A stretch of DNA of 64,000 bases from Halofilum ochraceum (GTDB taxonomy: Bacteria; Pseudomonadota; Gammaproteobacteria; XJ16; Halofilaceae), in contig NZ_LVEG02000004.1 of the NCBI RefSeq assembly GCF_001614315.2, positions 1-64,000 of the forward strand, read 5' to 3'. Under the pieces are notes generated by a model. The model was given only the letters and a program-made list of their open reading frames with translations. It ran no database searches and was not told where the DNA came from. Shown here in pieces: positions 18,563 to 27,779 of this stretch. How positions within the stretch are numbered: the stretch's first letter is position 1; each line of letters opens with the position of its first letter. A program made the position numbers and the translations under genes.

Positions 18563-19549
18563 GTGGCCCCGTACGCCAACCGGCATGCCGAAAACACCTT
18601 GAATACCACCGCTCCAACCCCCGCCCGTATCCCCGCAAGCGCGATCAAACGTCGGATGCTCGTCCTGGCCGGACCGCACTCTGGCGGCAGCCTGGTGCGC
18701 CGCCTGCTCGGCGGCTACCCGGGCGTGTACGACTTCGGCGAGAGCGGCGTATTCTCCGAACTGTCCGGGCAGCCGCGTCGCTATCGACCCTGGACCATGG
18801 TCGGCCTGTCGATCGGGCGCGAGCGTCGGCGGCTCGGGGAACTGCTCGACCGCGCTTACGCCGAATGCGCGGCCGACGCACCGACCCTGCCGCCGCGCGA
18901 GGCCCGTCTCCGAACCGCCTTTGCCGGCACCGTCGCGACTTTTGATCGTGTGGCCCTGGCCTCCGGTTGCCGCAGCTGGGTCGAACACACGCCCGGCCTC
19001 GCCCTTCAGGCACGCCCGCTCGAACGCCTCATTCCGCGATTGCGCATCGTCCATGTCATTCGCGATGGCCGCGACGTGGTCGCCTCCCACTGTGCCCAGA
19101 CGGCCAGGCAACGCGGCCGCTACAGCCGCGCCAACGATGCGCGCAGCGCCATCGAGTGCTGGAATCGCGCGCTGGCCGTGCATGCACGCTGTTTCGGGCG
19201 CAGCGGGCACAGCTTCGTCTTCTACGAAGACCTGATCCATTACCCGCATCGCGAACTCACGCGCCTCGCGCACGAATGCGGTCTCAATGTCGAGAGCGGT
19301 GCCACGGAAGCGGCCGTCGAGAAAGTCGATGTCGCGCCGCCGCGCGCCGCCCGCTCCCGTTTCCGCGAACTGTTCGATGTCGCCGGACGTCGCCGCATCG
19401 AGGCCCGCCTCGACCTGGAGCGCTATGGCGCGCTGGCCGAACGCCTCCATGCACTGCGGGTGGACCGTTACGCGTTCCCGGCCGTCGAGCCCGCCGTTTC
19501 CGATATGTCCACCCGGGGCCCCGCGACGGGTAACGACGTCCTGCGTTGA
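18563..19549 (+). CDS. Sulfotransferase-family protein 1
   Basis: The 328-residue product has the sulfotransferase core. A 5'-phosphosulfate-binding-like loop, VLAGPHSGGSLVRRLLGG, is followed by FGESGVF; a 3'-phosphate-binding segment, RIVHVIRDGRDVVASH, lies near the middle. Such enzymes move sulfate from PAPS to a hydroxyl or amine of a glycan or other acceptor. The acceptor here is unknown. The start is uncertain: GTG 18563 gives the longest form, while TTG 18599 or ATG 18656 would start just before the loop. It is the first of four such genes in the glycan cluster and converges on a GT4 gene. Confidence 0.8.
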   Translation: MAPYANRHAENTLNTTAPTPARIPASAIKRRMLVLAGPHSGGSLVRRLLGGYPGVYDFGESGVFSELSGQPRRYRPWTMVGLSIGRERRRLGELLDRAYAECAADAPTLPPREARLRTAFAGTVATFDRVALASGCRSWVEHTPGLALQARPLERLIPRLRIVHVIRDGRDVVASHCAQTARQRGRYSRANDARSAIECWNRALAVHARCFGRSGHSFVFYEDLIHYPHRELTRLAHECGLNVESGATEAAVEKVDVAPPRAARSRFRELFDVAGRRRIEARLDLERYGALAERLHALRVDRYAFPAVEPAVSDMSTRGPATGNDVLR

Positions 19550-19590
19550 CCGGCAGCGGCATGAAGGCCTGCGCCCGTTATATTTGCTTG

Positions 19591-20787
19591 TCAGATGCTC
19601 CGGTTACGAACTTGTCTGGCCCCGGCCCGCGCGGGCTTCATGTTTCGTTCGTTCGTTCGTTCGTTCGTTCGATCCAGACCCATGGCCATGATGTAGCTTG
19701 CCGCGCTACGCGCGACGGAGTAGCGCTCATGCGCAGAGTGTCGCAGTGTGTCGGGGTCCACGGGGTCATCCCAGGCCTCTGTCATCGAACGCGCGAGTTC
19801 AGCGGCATCGCCAACGGGGGCCAGTGGTCCCAGACGCCCATCCTTAAGGATCTCGGATGGTCCGCTCGGGCAGTTCGTGGAAACGACGGGAGTGCCGACG
19901 GCCATCGCTTCTATCAAGACGTTGCCGAGCCCCTCCCATGCCGACGACATCACCAACATGCGGCTTCGGGAAAGATAAGCGTACACATTGTCCGCGAACC
20001 CGGGCATGTCGATATCGGCTGCTACGCCGTGCTCCCGTGCCAGCGCTTCAAGCGTGCCGCGCAAGCGGCCCTCTCCGAGGATGACGAGGCGGGCGGCGTG
20101 CTGCTGCCGGAACAGGGCGAAGGCGCGGATCAGGGTCGGGAAATCCTTCGGTTCCGCCAGCCGCCCGATACTGAGTACGACCGGCGGACCGTCGTCCTGG
20201 AACCAAGTGTGGTCGACCGGTTCGCGGGCTAGTTCCTCGATCCCGGGCGTGATTACCGGGTTCGGGATGATGTGAATCGCCTCGACGGGCCACCGCATCA
20301 GCGCGGCGTGATCCTCCGCCACGCCGTGGGAGACGGCTATCATGCCGTCATTGCGCGCAAAATACTTGCGAATGCGTGCCAGGCGCTTGCGTTGTTCCCG
20401 CGGGGGGTATGACGATACCGAGCGGGATTCGTGGGTGTCCCCGGTCGCGTAGATGCGCGTCAACACACGCGCTAGGGCGCGGGCCCGGTGCGCCAGTACG
20501 GTGACCCGGATTCGCTGGCTGAGCAGGGCCTTCGGACGGCTCCGTCGCAGGTACAGTGCAAGGGAAGGTGCCGCGAACACGGCATGCGTAGTGCCGAGTC
20601 TTACCACGCGAATGCTCGGGTTCAGGGGCAACTGGTGCTCGCCCTTGTGCTTGCCGAGCACGAGATCCACCGTGTAACCGGCCTCGGCGAGCGCGTTCAT
20701 CAGGTTAATCCGCATCTTGCCCATGCCGCCACTACCAATTTCGGACATCAGGACGGCGAGATCGGGTTTCCGCTCAGGCGACGCCAT
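19591..20787 (-). CDS. Glycosyltransferase family 4 protein with repeat-encoded C-terminal tail
   Basis: The 398-residue GT-B enzyme has the GT4 donor domain: VVLSIGRLAEPKDFPTLIRA, LGEGRLRGTLEALA and WEGLGNVLIEAMAVGTPVV, with the conserved E-x7-E. An N-terminal GSGGMGKMRINLMNAL loop lies in the acceptor domain. It closely resembles the four other GT4 proteins in this cluster. The last residues, DRTNERTNERN and beyond, are encoded by a (CGAA)7 tract and look like an add-on after the normal end at about MAMGL. It is the only minus-strand gene of the cluster and is divergent from the sulfotransferase gene at 20936. Donor and acceptor sugars cannot be told. Confidence 0.88.
   Translation of the reverse strand: MASPERKPDLAVLMSEIGSGGMGKMRINLMNALAEAGYTVDLVLGKHKGEHQLPLNPSIRVVRLGTTHAVFAAPSLALYLRRSRPKALLSQRIRVTVLAHRARALARVLTRIYATGDTHESRSVSSYPPREQRKRLARIRKYFARNDGMIAVSHGVAEDHAALMRWPVEAIHIIPNPVITPGIEELAREPVDHTWFQDDGPPVVLSIGRLAEPKDFPTLIRAFALFRQQHAARLVILGEGRLRGTLEALAREHGVAADIDMPGFADNVYAYLSRSRMLVMSSAWEGLGNVLIEAMAVGTPVVSTNCPSGPSEILKDGRLGPLAPVGDAAELARSMTEAWDDPVDPDTLRHSAHERYSVARSAASYIMAMGLDRTNERTNERNMKPARAGARQVRNRSI
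19644..19671. repeat. Tetranucleotide tandem repeat (TTCG)7
   Basis: Seven perfect TTCG units, 28 bases, lie inside the 3' end of the GT4 gene. Loss of one unit would end the protein two codons after the tract; gain of one would replace the tail with about 14 other residues. All phases stop soon and leave the catalytic fold intact, so this is not a simple on/off switch. Confidence 0.95.
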
Positions 20788-20935
20788 TTAGGTTCCAAGA
20801 ACAGGCGGACAAGATAGGTTGCTGGAAAGGTAGCACTTTCCGAGTTCGTCTCCCAACCAAGTGTCGGTGCCCTGCTGGCTGGCCATGGCTCAAACGGGGC
20901 GGTATCCTTCGCTCTTTTGACAGAAGCTGTAGCGA

Positions 20936-21982
20936 ATGTCGTTCTCGCGGATTGTAATCCATATCGGGCTGCACAAGACCGCGACCCGGTTTCTTCAGCG
21001 GGCGGTCTTTCGGCAACTGGATGACGAGCAGTTCCTGGTCAACCCTGAACCCCTGTTCCATGATCTTCGCCAGGCCGTGCGGCATCCCCGGGATCCAGAC
21101 TGGGCGGCGGCCGCCAAGCGTGCCGCTGAGAAAGTCCGCCAAGAGGCCGGCGGGCGGACGCTCGTGTTATCCGACCCTTCGATTTCGGGGGATATGTACA
21201 GCAGTCACGTGGACTATCAAGCGAATCTCGACCTTGTCAGTCATCTGTTCCCCGATGCGCGGATCCTGTATTTCGTGCGGCGTCAGTCGGACTGGCTGCA
21301 GTCGGCGTATCGACAGTCTCTGGTCAAGGGCAAGGGAATCCCGATCGAGCGCTTCCTGAATTTCTATGACGGCGATTTCAGGGCGCGGGTCGGCCGACGC
21401 GTCTACGGCGCACGCACGATCGAAGCAATGACTCTTCGTTTCCTGGAGATATACCGCGCTTATGCCGAGTGCTTCGGCGCTGAGAGTGTTTATCTGTTTC
21501 GCCAGGAGGATCTGCGCCGATCTCCCGATGCCGTGTATGCACGCTTGGCCGAGGCCCTCGGAATCGACGTGCTGCCGCCTGCTCCGGCACGTGTCAGTGG
21601 CAACCGAGCGTTCTCTGCACTCGCCATTCATTTATTCTTCCGGGGTGTCCGCAGTGCGCCCGCGGCCCCGCCGGCGTCCGCCGCCGATACGCCGGCTGAT
21701 GGCTCCCTGCCCCGGCTGCTTTCGCTTGGGCGACAGCTCCGCACGAACCTTATTCGTCATGGTTTCGACCGGATCGTATACCGCGACTGGGACTTGCTCG
21801 AAAGTCACGGCATGCGCGATCGAATCGAAAGCCACTATGAACGGGAATGGGCGAGGCTGACTGCCGTGGCCGATGAACTACTGCAGAACGGTCCGGGGGA
21901 TCACGTATTGGCGCACGCCGCAGAGCGGGAATCGGCGACCGGGAACGAGGTGAGTTCGGATCGCCGGATGGGCGGTCGATGA
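20936..21982 (+). CDS. Sulfotransferase-family protein 2
   Basis: The 348-residue product starts MSFSRIVIHIGLHKTATRFLQ; HKTATRFLQ is the PAPS 5'-phosphosulfate loop. ARILYFVRRQSDWLQSAYRQ provides the 3'-phosphate-binding Arg/Ser. The middle matches bacterial sulfotransferases acting on carbohydrates, with KGKGIPIERFLNFY. There is no signal peptide, so it should be cytoplasmic. It starts a plus-strand run of glycan genes and is divergent from the GT4 gene. The acceptor is unknown; adjacency to glycosyltransferases points to a glycan. Confidence 0.82.
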   Translation: MSFSRIVIHIGLHKTATRFLQRAVFRQLDDEQFLVNPEPLFHDLRQAVRHPRDPDWAAAAKRAAEKVRQEAGGRTLVLSDPSISGDMYSSHVDYQANLDLVSHLFPDARILYFVRRQSDWLQSAYRQSLVKGKGIPIERFLNFYDGDFRARVGRRVYGARTIEAMTLRFLEIYRAYAECFGAESVYLFRQEDLRRSPDAVYARLAEALGIDVLPPAPARVSGNRAFSALAIHLFFRGVRSAPAAPPASAADTPADGSLPRLLSLGRQLRTNLIRHGFDRIVYRDWDLLESHGMRDRIESHYEREWARLTAVADELLQNGPGDHVLAHAAERESATGNEVSSDRRMGGR

Positions 21983-22043
21983 GCATCGCTGACATCAACA
22001 CTTGTGTTGGGGTATCAACATCCGGGGGGCAGGAGCCGTGAGT

Positions 22044-23417
22044 ATGATGGCAATGCGCCTGGCGCGGGTGACGAGGACTCGTTTCGCGGCACCTGCGGCT
22101 CTGGCGGCCTTGGCCCTGCTTCTGTTGTTCGGCTTGCGCAGCCCGCCCGCGTTCTATCTTAGCCTCGTGATCGGCCTCGCCGCGTTCCTGGCCGAGGGCC
22201 GCGAGCGCATTGCGCGCTTTTTGTCCTTCCCCGCCGTATGGTTTGCACTGATTTTGTGGGCGGCCGTCCTGCTTCGTGGTTGGTTCGATCCGGCGGTTGT
22301 AGCAGGGTCGGGCGATGGCGAGGCGCTTGACTCCGTGTGGCATCACGCACGCTATTCGCTGCTGATACCGCTCCTCTTCGGTTGGCTGCTGTGTGAACAG
22401 TGGCGATGGCGCGGTCCGTTCGTGTTGATATTGATCGCCGGGGCGTTCATCTACTTTAAGGCGGAGTGGGGTATGATCGCCCAGCGCGCTGCCGGGACAA
22501 TCGGCCCGGTACAAGAGCTTGGTGCTACCGCAAGCGTCATGTTTTTCATCGCGATCGGGGTCATCGCGTGGTGTAGGGAACACTGGGCGGATGGGGGCGC
22601 GCGTAAGCGCTGGTCCGTTCTCGTAATCGGCGGTGCGCTAATGGGGAGCAGTGCGGTCTGCCTGGTTCTGTCGGCCTCGCGTTCCGCGTGGTTGGTGACG
22701 CTGGCGGGGCTCGGGGTGCTTGCCGTCATTCTGTGGCGATGGCAGCGCACGGAAGGAACGGCCCGCCGGACTTCCAGCCCGAGCGTTTTGGCCGCCGGGT
22801 TGCTTTTCCTGATCGTGATCGTGATTCTTTTCCGGGATGCGGTCATGGATCGACTCCTTGCTGATGCCGACGTGGTCGCAGCTCTTGTCGATGGGCGGTT
22901 CGATTCTGAAATCGGCGGGTCGTGGGCGATTCGCCTACGCATGATCCTTCAGGGAGGGGCCGACATTGCTGCGCACCCGCTGCTCGGTATCGGTCCCGCC
23001 TCAGTGCGCGATGCCCTCCAGCAGATCTGGGGCCAAGAGGGTTGGGGATACGGTAATTACCATAATACGTACATCAATCTCGCCGTGGCGATGGGCCTCC
23101 CCTGGGCGATACTGTGGATACTCGCGCACAGCTGGGTCGTGTGGCGCGGTCTGGGATGGGTGATTGTTGTCGATCGCGAGTTGGCATTGGCACTCGGAAT
23201 CGCCGGCGCGCTGCTGAGCCACTTCGGTGACCTTCTCTTCGAGGTGCGCTTTTGGAATTCCACCGGTGCAGCGCTCTACGTCATCGTTATGACGTTCACA
23301 TGCGCGACCTATTTCCGGAGTGCGCGGTCCCGGGCTTCGGCGTTGCGCGATGCGGCGGAGGTCACGTCCACTGTAGACGGCGATACCGGTCGACTACGCA
23401 TGGGGAGTGACGAATGA
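22044..23417 (+). CDS. O-antigen ligase/polymerase-like membrane protein (WaaL/Wzy_C family)
   Basis: The 457-residue protein has about ten to twelve predicted membrane segments. Its large periplasmic region ends in LLGIGPASVRDALQQIW and GYGNYHNTYINLAVAMGLPW, the Wzy_C signature with the conserved HN. Family members join undecaprenyl-linked O-antigen to lipid A-core or polymerise repeat units. GC-rich LPS core genes nearby favour ligase, but polymerase cannot be ruled out. ATG 22044 is chosen because AGGAG lies eight bases upstream; GTG 22038 is too close to it. It is within the sulfotransferase/GT4 cluster. Confidence 0.82.
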   Translation: MMAMRLARVTRTRFAAPAALAALALLLLFGLRSPPAFYLSLVIGLAAFLAEGRERIARFLSFPAVWFALILWAAVLLRGWFDPAVVAGSGDGEALDSVWHHARYSLLIPLLFGWLLCEQWRWRGPFVLILIAGAFIYFKAEWGMIAQRAAGTIGPVQELGATASVMFFIAIGVIAWCREHWADGGARKRWSVLVIGGALMGSSAVCLVLSASRSAWLVTLAGLGVLAVILWRWQRTEGTARRTSSPSVLAAGLLFLIVIVILFRDAVMDRLLADADVVAALVDGRFDSEIGGSWAIRLRMILQGGADIAAHPLLGIGPASVRDALQQIWGQEGWGYGNYHNTYINLAVAMGLPWAILWILAHSWVVWRGLGWVIVVDRELALALGIAGALLSHFGDLLFEVRFWNSTGAALYVIVMTFTCATYFRSARSRASALRDAAEVTSTVDGDTGRLRMGSDE

Positions 23418-23475
23418 CGGGATGGCTGCGTTGCGCTCCCATGTTTGAACTGCCGTCCGTGCAAGGATCGGGCAA

Positions 23476-24636
23476 ATGAATCGTCGTCGTGTCGATATTG
23501 CCGTGTTCGGCACGTTCGAGGCCGCCGGTGGCGTTGCGCGCCTGTTGATGAACTATATCCGTTGCTGGGAGCAATGGGGCTACCGCGTCGACGTCGTTGG
23601 CTTCCGCGACTCGACCATGTTTTACGCTGATGAAGCGCCGGCCGATACTTGTTTTCTCGATCTTGGTACGAATAGCAAGTGGTCGACATTGCTTCGACTC
23701 TGGCGGTACGAGCGCAGATGTCGACCGCGTATTGTCATTGGCACGGGGCACCTGTCCAATCTGGTCGTTGCGTATCTGAAACGACTCCCGGGTGTCCGGG
23801 CGCGATGTGTCCTGACTGTGCACAGTTCCCCGACGGTGAGCGTGCGCCCGGAACGGGCACACCGCCGAAACGAACGTCTTCGGGAAATCCGCCGGATATA
23901 TCGGCATGCCGATGACGTGGTCGCCGTTTCGCGGGGGCTCGCAGCGGAATTGCGCGACGTCGTGGGACTGCGGGGAGTTCCGATCCATGCGATTTACAAC
24001 GGCGTCCTGATGCAGGACCTGCCCGAACGGGCTCGAAAACCGGTCGACCACCGGTGGTTCCACAATCGGGGATGCCCGGTCATTCTCAGTGCCGGCCACC
24101 TCGCGCTCGTCAAGGACTACGCCACGCTGGTCGAGGCGTTCGCTCGATTGCGGCGACGGATTGACTGTCGGCTGATTATTATCGGGGAAGGGGCACAGCG
24201 CCACGCGCTGCAGGCGCGGATCCGGCAGCTTGGGATAGAGAACGAGGTGGACCTGGCCGGCTACGCGGAAAATCCGTACGCGTGGATGGCCCGTGCCGAT
24301 CTGTTCGTGCTCTCATCCCGCTCCGAGGGAATGAGCAACGTGGTAGCGGAAGCGCTCGGTCTCGGCCTTCGGATCGTGTCCACCGATTGTCGGAGTGGAC
24401 CGAGGGAGATCCTCGCAGACGGTGCCTGGGGCCGACTCGTGCCTGTCGGTGATGTCGCTGCGCTCGCGGACGCGATGGAAATGGCGCTGACCGACGGCCA
24501 CTCGCCACAGATTCCGGAAAATGCTATTCGACCATTTCGGGCGGACTATGCGGCGCGTCGGTATCTGGCGCTTTCCGGGCTGATCGATCACGCAACTGCC
24601 GAGGAGCCTGGTTGTCCGCAGGCGACGGACCGGTGA
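23476..24636 (+). CDS. Glycosyltransferase family 4 protein
   Basis: The 386-residue GT-B protein begins with a Rossmann strand (DIAVFGTFEAAGGVARLLMN) and has the donor-side motifs LSAGHLALVKDYATLVEAFA, IIGEGAQRHALQARI and RSEGMSNVVAEALGLGLRIVS. It is a paralogue of the other four GT4 proteins; all share the VDH-x-WF segment before the second domain and a GPREIL or GPAEIL motif. GCAAGGATCG precedes the ATG. The sugar donor is not predictable. It is 58 bases downstream of the ligase-like gene and probably cotranscribed. Confidence 0.87.
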   Translation: MNRRRVDIAVFGTFEAAGGVARLLMNYIRCWEQWGYRVDVVGFRDSTMFYADEAPADTCFLDLGTNSKWSTLLRLWRYERRCRPRIVIGTGHLSNLVVAYLKRLPGVRARCVLTVHSSPTVSVRPERAHRRNERLREIRRIYRHADDVVAVSRGLAAELRDVVGLRGVPIHAIYNGVLMQDLPERARKPVDHRWFHNRGCPVILSAGHLALVKDYATLVEAFARLRRRIDCRLIIIGEGAQRHALQARIRQLGIENEVDLAGYAENPYAWMARADLFVLSSRSEGMSNVVAEALGLGLRIVSTDCRSGPREILADGAWGRLVPVGDVAALADAMEMALTDGHSPQIPENAIRPFRADYAARRYLALSGLIDHATAEEPGCPQATDR

Positions 24637-24667
24637 AATCCTCACTGTGGAAACACGGAGTTTGTTC

Positions 24668-25786
24668 ATGAAGGTCGCCTTCGTGGCGCCGATGAAGTCT
24701 TACGGCGGAATAGAACGCACGCTGATGACGCTCGTGCGCGAGTTCCGCAGGCGCGATGTGACTGTGATACTCGCAATGCTTCGGGACAGTCAGACACCGT
24801 ATCCGGAGGAATTGCCGAGCGATGTCGCCGTGTATGATCTCGACACCCGGTCAAAACTCGACGGAATCGGAAAGGTTGCCACGTTCCTGAGAGATCAGCA
24901 GCCCGACGCGGTTATAACTGCCAAGGATCATGGTGCTCAGGTCACGTTGCTCGCGCGCATGATCTATCACCTGGAAGTGCCCGTGTATGTCACGGTGACC
25001 AATATGTGGAGCCTCGTTATTTCCCGCCGGGTTCAGCGACTTTTCGTGCGCTGGCTCTACCCGAAGGCCGACGGGATTATCGCGGTCTCCCAAGGAGTGA
25101 AACGGGATTTGTGCCACCATTTCGGGATTCCGGAACATCTCGTGCAGGTGATCTACAATCCAGTCGAAACGGCCGGCGAATCAGGTGACGTCGCTACGGT
25201 TGTATCGACGGCCCCGAATGCGCCGTACGAGGAAGCCGATCGCGTTCCGGTAATCCTTGGGATTGGTCGTCTGGAACCGCAAAAGGACTTCGCGCTCCTC
25301 GTACGCGCCTTTGCCCGTCTCCGCGCACAACGCCGCTGCCGGTTGCTTATCCTCGGAGAAGGTTCTCAGCGCTCCGTCCTTGAATCGCTCGCTGCCGAAC
25401 TCGGCGTCGCCGATGACGTTGACCTCCCCGGCCAAGTTTCAAGCGCTATTCCCTATCTTCGGGGGGCAGCTCTGTTCGCACTTTCTTCCCGCTGGGAGGG
25501 GTTCGGCATCGTTCTCGCCGAGGCGCTGGCCGCGGGGACGCCGGTGGTCGCGACCGATTGCCCGAGCGGTCCGGCGGAAATTCTGGAAGCGGGGCGTTTC
25601 GGCCCACTCGTGCCGGTGGGCGATGTCGCGGCGTTCGCGGAGGCGATGGCGCAGGTACTGGATGCGCCGCCGGATAGCGAAGTCTTGATGCGTGCTGCCG
25701 ATCGTTTTGCGCCGAGCCGGGTGGCCGACGCCTACCTCGCGGCTCTCGGGATAGGGTCGCGAGCCTCCGTGAGGATACGGCCATGA
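24668..25786 (+). CDS. Glycosyltransferase family 4 protein
   Basis: The 372-residue protein starts MKVAFVAPMKSYGGIERTLM, with the Gly-Gly loop of GT-B acceptor domains. It has ILGIGRLEPQKDFALLVRAF, ILGEGSQRSVLESLA and RWEGFGIVLAEALAAGTPVV. The ATG at 24668 has GGAG nine bases upstream; an in-frame ATG at 24647 lacks one. Its stop overlaps the next GT4 start (ATGA), so the two are translationally coupled. It lacks the VDH-x-WF motif found in several paralogues but keeps GPAEILEAGRFGPLVPVGD. Confidence 0.88.
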   Translation: MKVAFVAPMKSYGGIERTLMTLVREFRRRDVTVILAMLRDSQTPYPEELPSDVAVYDLDTRSKLDGIGKVATFLRDQQPDAVITAKDHGAQVTLLARMIYHLEVPVYVTVTNMWSLVISRRVQRLFVRWLYPKADGIIAVSQGVKRDLCHHFGIPEHLVQVIYNPVETAGESGDVATVVSTAPNAPYEEADRVPVILGIGRLEPQKDFALLVRAFARLRAQRRCRLLILGEGSQRSVLESLAAELGVADDVDLPGQVSSAIPYLRGAALFALSSRWEGFGIVLAEALAAGTPVVATDCPSGPAEILEAGRFGPLVPVGDVAAFAEAMAQVLDAPPDSEVLMRAADRFAPSRVADAYLAALGIGSRASVRIRP

Positions 25787-26895
25787 AACGGATTGCTCTA
25801 TTGTTTGTTACGTCGGGGCACAGCGGTGTGGATCGTGTACTTGCCAACCTCCTGCCGGAATTGGCCAACGCGGGTTGCGAATTCGATCTGCTGACGGTGG
25901 CCGGACACGGTCCCTATATCGATATCCTTCCCGACAATGTGACCCATCGACCTCTGCGGGCAGCCCATCGGGGTACGGTTCTGTTTCCGTTGATCGCGTA
26001 TCTTCGATGCGAACGGCCGGCAGCACTGATCACGGCGAGTCATAAGCTGAACCGAGCAGCACTGCTGGCGCGGATAATCAGTCGCGTGCCGATGAGAGTA
26101 ACAATCCGTATGGGCATGTCCGTTACGGGGCTCGCGGCATCGATGAGGCCACATCAAAGCCGTCGACTGTTTCGCTCCATGCGTCGCTGGTACCCGTACG
26201 CCGACGCCGCAATCGTGCCATCAGAAGGCGTCGCCCGTGATTTGCTGGACTATGCCGGGGTATCGCCGGAGCGTCTGCACGTGATCCCGAATCCGATCGT
26301 CAACGAGCACCTTGATCATGCCGCAACGGAACCTCTGGATGATCCCTGGTTTGCACCGGACGCACCGCCTGTGATTCTGGGCGTCGGATCGTTGGAACCG
26401 CGCAAAGACTTCGCAACCCTCGTGCGGGCCTTCGGGCTTCTCCGAAGGACTCGCGTTCTGCGCCTGGTCATCCTGGGTCAGGGCGGGGAACGTGGAAGGC
26501 TTGAGGCACTTGCACGTGAGTTGGGAGTCAGCGAAGACATGCGTCTTCCGGGCTTTGAGAGCAACCCGTATCGCTGGATGCGAAGAGCCGCAGTATTCGT
26601 GCTCTGTTCACGGCGTGAGGGGTCGGGAGCTGTGCTCGTCGAAGCGCTGGCATGCGGTACCCCGGCTGTCGCAACCGACTGTCCGACGGGCCCTGGCGAC
26701 ATTCTTCAGCATGGACGCATTGGTCCGGTTATACCAGTCGGCGACGAACAAAAACTGACCACCGCCATCGAACAGATGCTCGATCAGCCACCGCCAGCGG
26801 AAACACTGCGGGCGGCGGTCGAATCGTTCGACGCGCGCGCTTCCGCGCGGCGCTACCTTCAGGTCATGGGTTGCCCTTCAGGAGATGGGATATGA
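25783..26895 (+). CDS. Glycosyltransferase family 4 protein
   Basis: The 370-residue GT4 protein opens IALLFVTSGHSGVDRVLANLL and carries ILGVGSLEPRKDFATLVRAF, ILGQGGERGRLEALA and RREGSGAVLVEALACGTPAV. In place of the usual SSxWEG it reads CSRREGSG, a small change near the donor pocket. It is coupled upstream to a GT4 gene and downstream to a sulfotransferase by ATGA overlaps, which places glycosyl transfer and sulfation on one transcript. Base composition is lower in GC than the flanking housekeeping genes. Confidence 0.88.
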   Translation: MKRIALLFVTSGHSGVDRVLANLLPELANAGCEFDLLTVAGHGPYIDILPDNVTHRPLRAAHRGTVLFPLIAYLRCERPAALITASHKLNRAALLARIISRVPMRVTIRMGMSVTGLAASMRPHQSRRLFRSMRRWYPYADAAIVPSEGVARDLLDYAGVSPERLHVIPNPIVNEHLDHAATEPLDDPWFAPDAPPVILGVGSLEPRKDFATLVRAFGLLRRTRVLRLVILGQGGERGRLEALARELGVSEDMRLPGFESNPYRWMRRAAVFVLCSRREGSGAVLVEALACGTPAVATDCPTGPGDILQHGRIGPVIPVGDEQKLTTAIEQMLDQPPPAETLRAAVESFDARASARRYLQVMGCPSGDGI

Positions 26896-27779
26896 CGACC
26901 GGTCGCCCGCCCATAATCATAATCGGCATGCATCGCTCGGGAACCAGCCTTTTGACGCGCGTATTGGGGCAGGCCGGCCTGTTCATGGGGCGGGGCGCAA
27001 GTCGGAACGAGGAGGCTGGGTTCACCAATGCCGTCAATGCCTGGCTGTTACACCAGGCCTCCGCAACCTGGGATCGTCCGGAGTCGGTCGATTGGCTGCT
27101 CGAGGACGAGTCATTGCGACCGTGGTTGACCGATTATTTGGGCGGAATCGTCCGGGGACCGGCCTCGGTTCGTTTTCTCGGTGCGCGCCGCTGGCTGCGT
27201 TATCGGGGACTCGACCAGGTTGCTGAGCCGTGGGGCTGGAAGGACCCGCGCAATACCTGCACGCTGCCGCTCTGGCTGGACCTGTTTCCTGAGGCGCGCG
27301 TCCTTCATATAGTGCGCCACGGTGTCGATGTTGCCGAGAGCCTGCGGGTACGGCGAGAGCGCGAGGTAGGTCGGCGCACGCGCCGGTACGAGCGACACCG
27401 TAACCTGTATTGCTGGAATCCGTTTGCGCCCAAGCGCCGCGGTTTCGGCCCCCAGGCGCGCTGCGCCACGCTCGACGGGGCCTTCGATCTATGGGAGTAC
27501 TACGTTGCGCGTGCCCGAGAGCATACTACGGTCCTTGGATCTCGCGCGCTCGAAGTCCAATACGAGTCGGTATTGCTGAATCCGCGTGACGAGCTCTCCC
27601 GCGTACTGAGTTTCTGCGGGGTCGAACTGAGTGCGGATCAGATCAACGAGATCGGCGCACGGGTCGATCCATCGCGTGCCTATGCGTTTCGCCGCAATCG
27701 AGCCACGAGTGCCTTCGCGGACGAGGTCGCGTCGCGGCTGGAACGCCTTGGATACCATTCGGCGCCGGGGAGCGCATGA
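26892..27779 (+). CDS. Sulfotransferase-family protein 3
   Basis: The 295-residue protein begins MTTGRPPIIIIGMHRSGTSL, where GMHRSGTSLLTRVL is the PAPS-binding loop. GWKDPRNTCTLPLW and ARVLHIVRHGVDVAESLRVR supply the 3'-phosphate site. This HRSGTS type is common among bacterial sulfotransferases encoded in capsule and LPS clusters. The ATG at 26892 overlaps the upstream GT4 stop, and its own stop overlaps the next GT4 start (ATGA). The acceptor is unknown; a growing sugar chain is the likeliest. Confidence 0.85.
   Translation: MTTGRPPIIIIGMHRSGTSLLTRVLGQAGLFMGRGASRNEEAGFTNAVNAWLLHQASATWDRPESVDWLLEDESLRPWLTDYLGGIVRGPASVRFLGARRWLRYRGLDQVAEPWGWKDPRNTCTLPLWLDLFPEARVLHIVRHGVDVAESLRVRREREVGRRTRRYERHRNLYCWNPFAPKRRGFGPQARCATLDGAFDLWEYYVARAREHTTVLGSRALEVQYESVLLNPRDELSRVLSFCGVELSADQINEIGARVDPSRAYAFRRNRATSAFADEVASRLERLGYHSAPGSA

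Noticed and set aside
19644-19671. Phase-variable on/off switch of the glycosyltransferase
   Set aside because: All three phases keep the catalytic domain and stop shortly after the tract, so only the tail would change.
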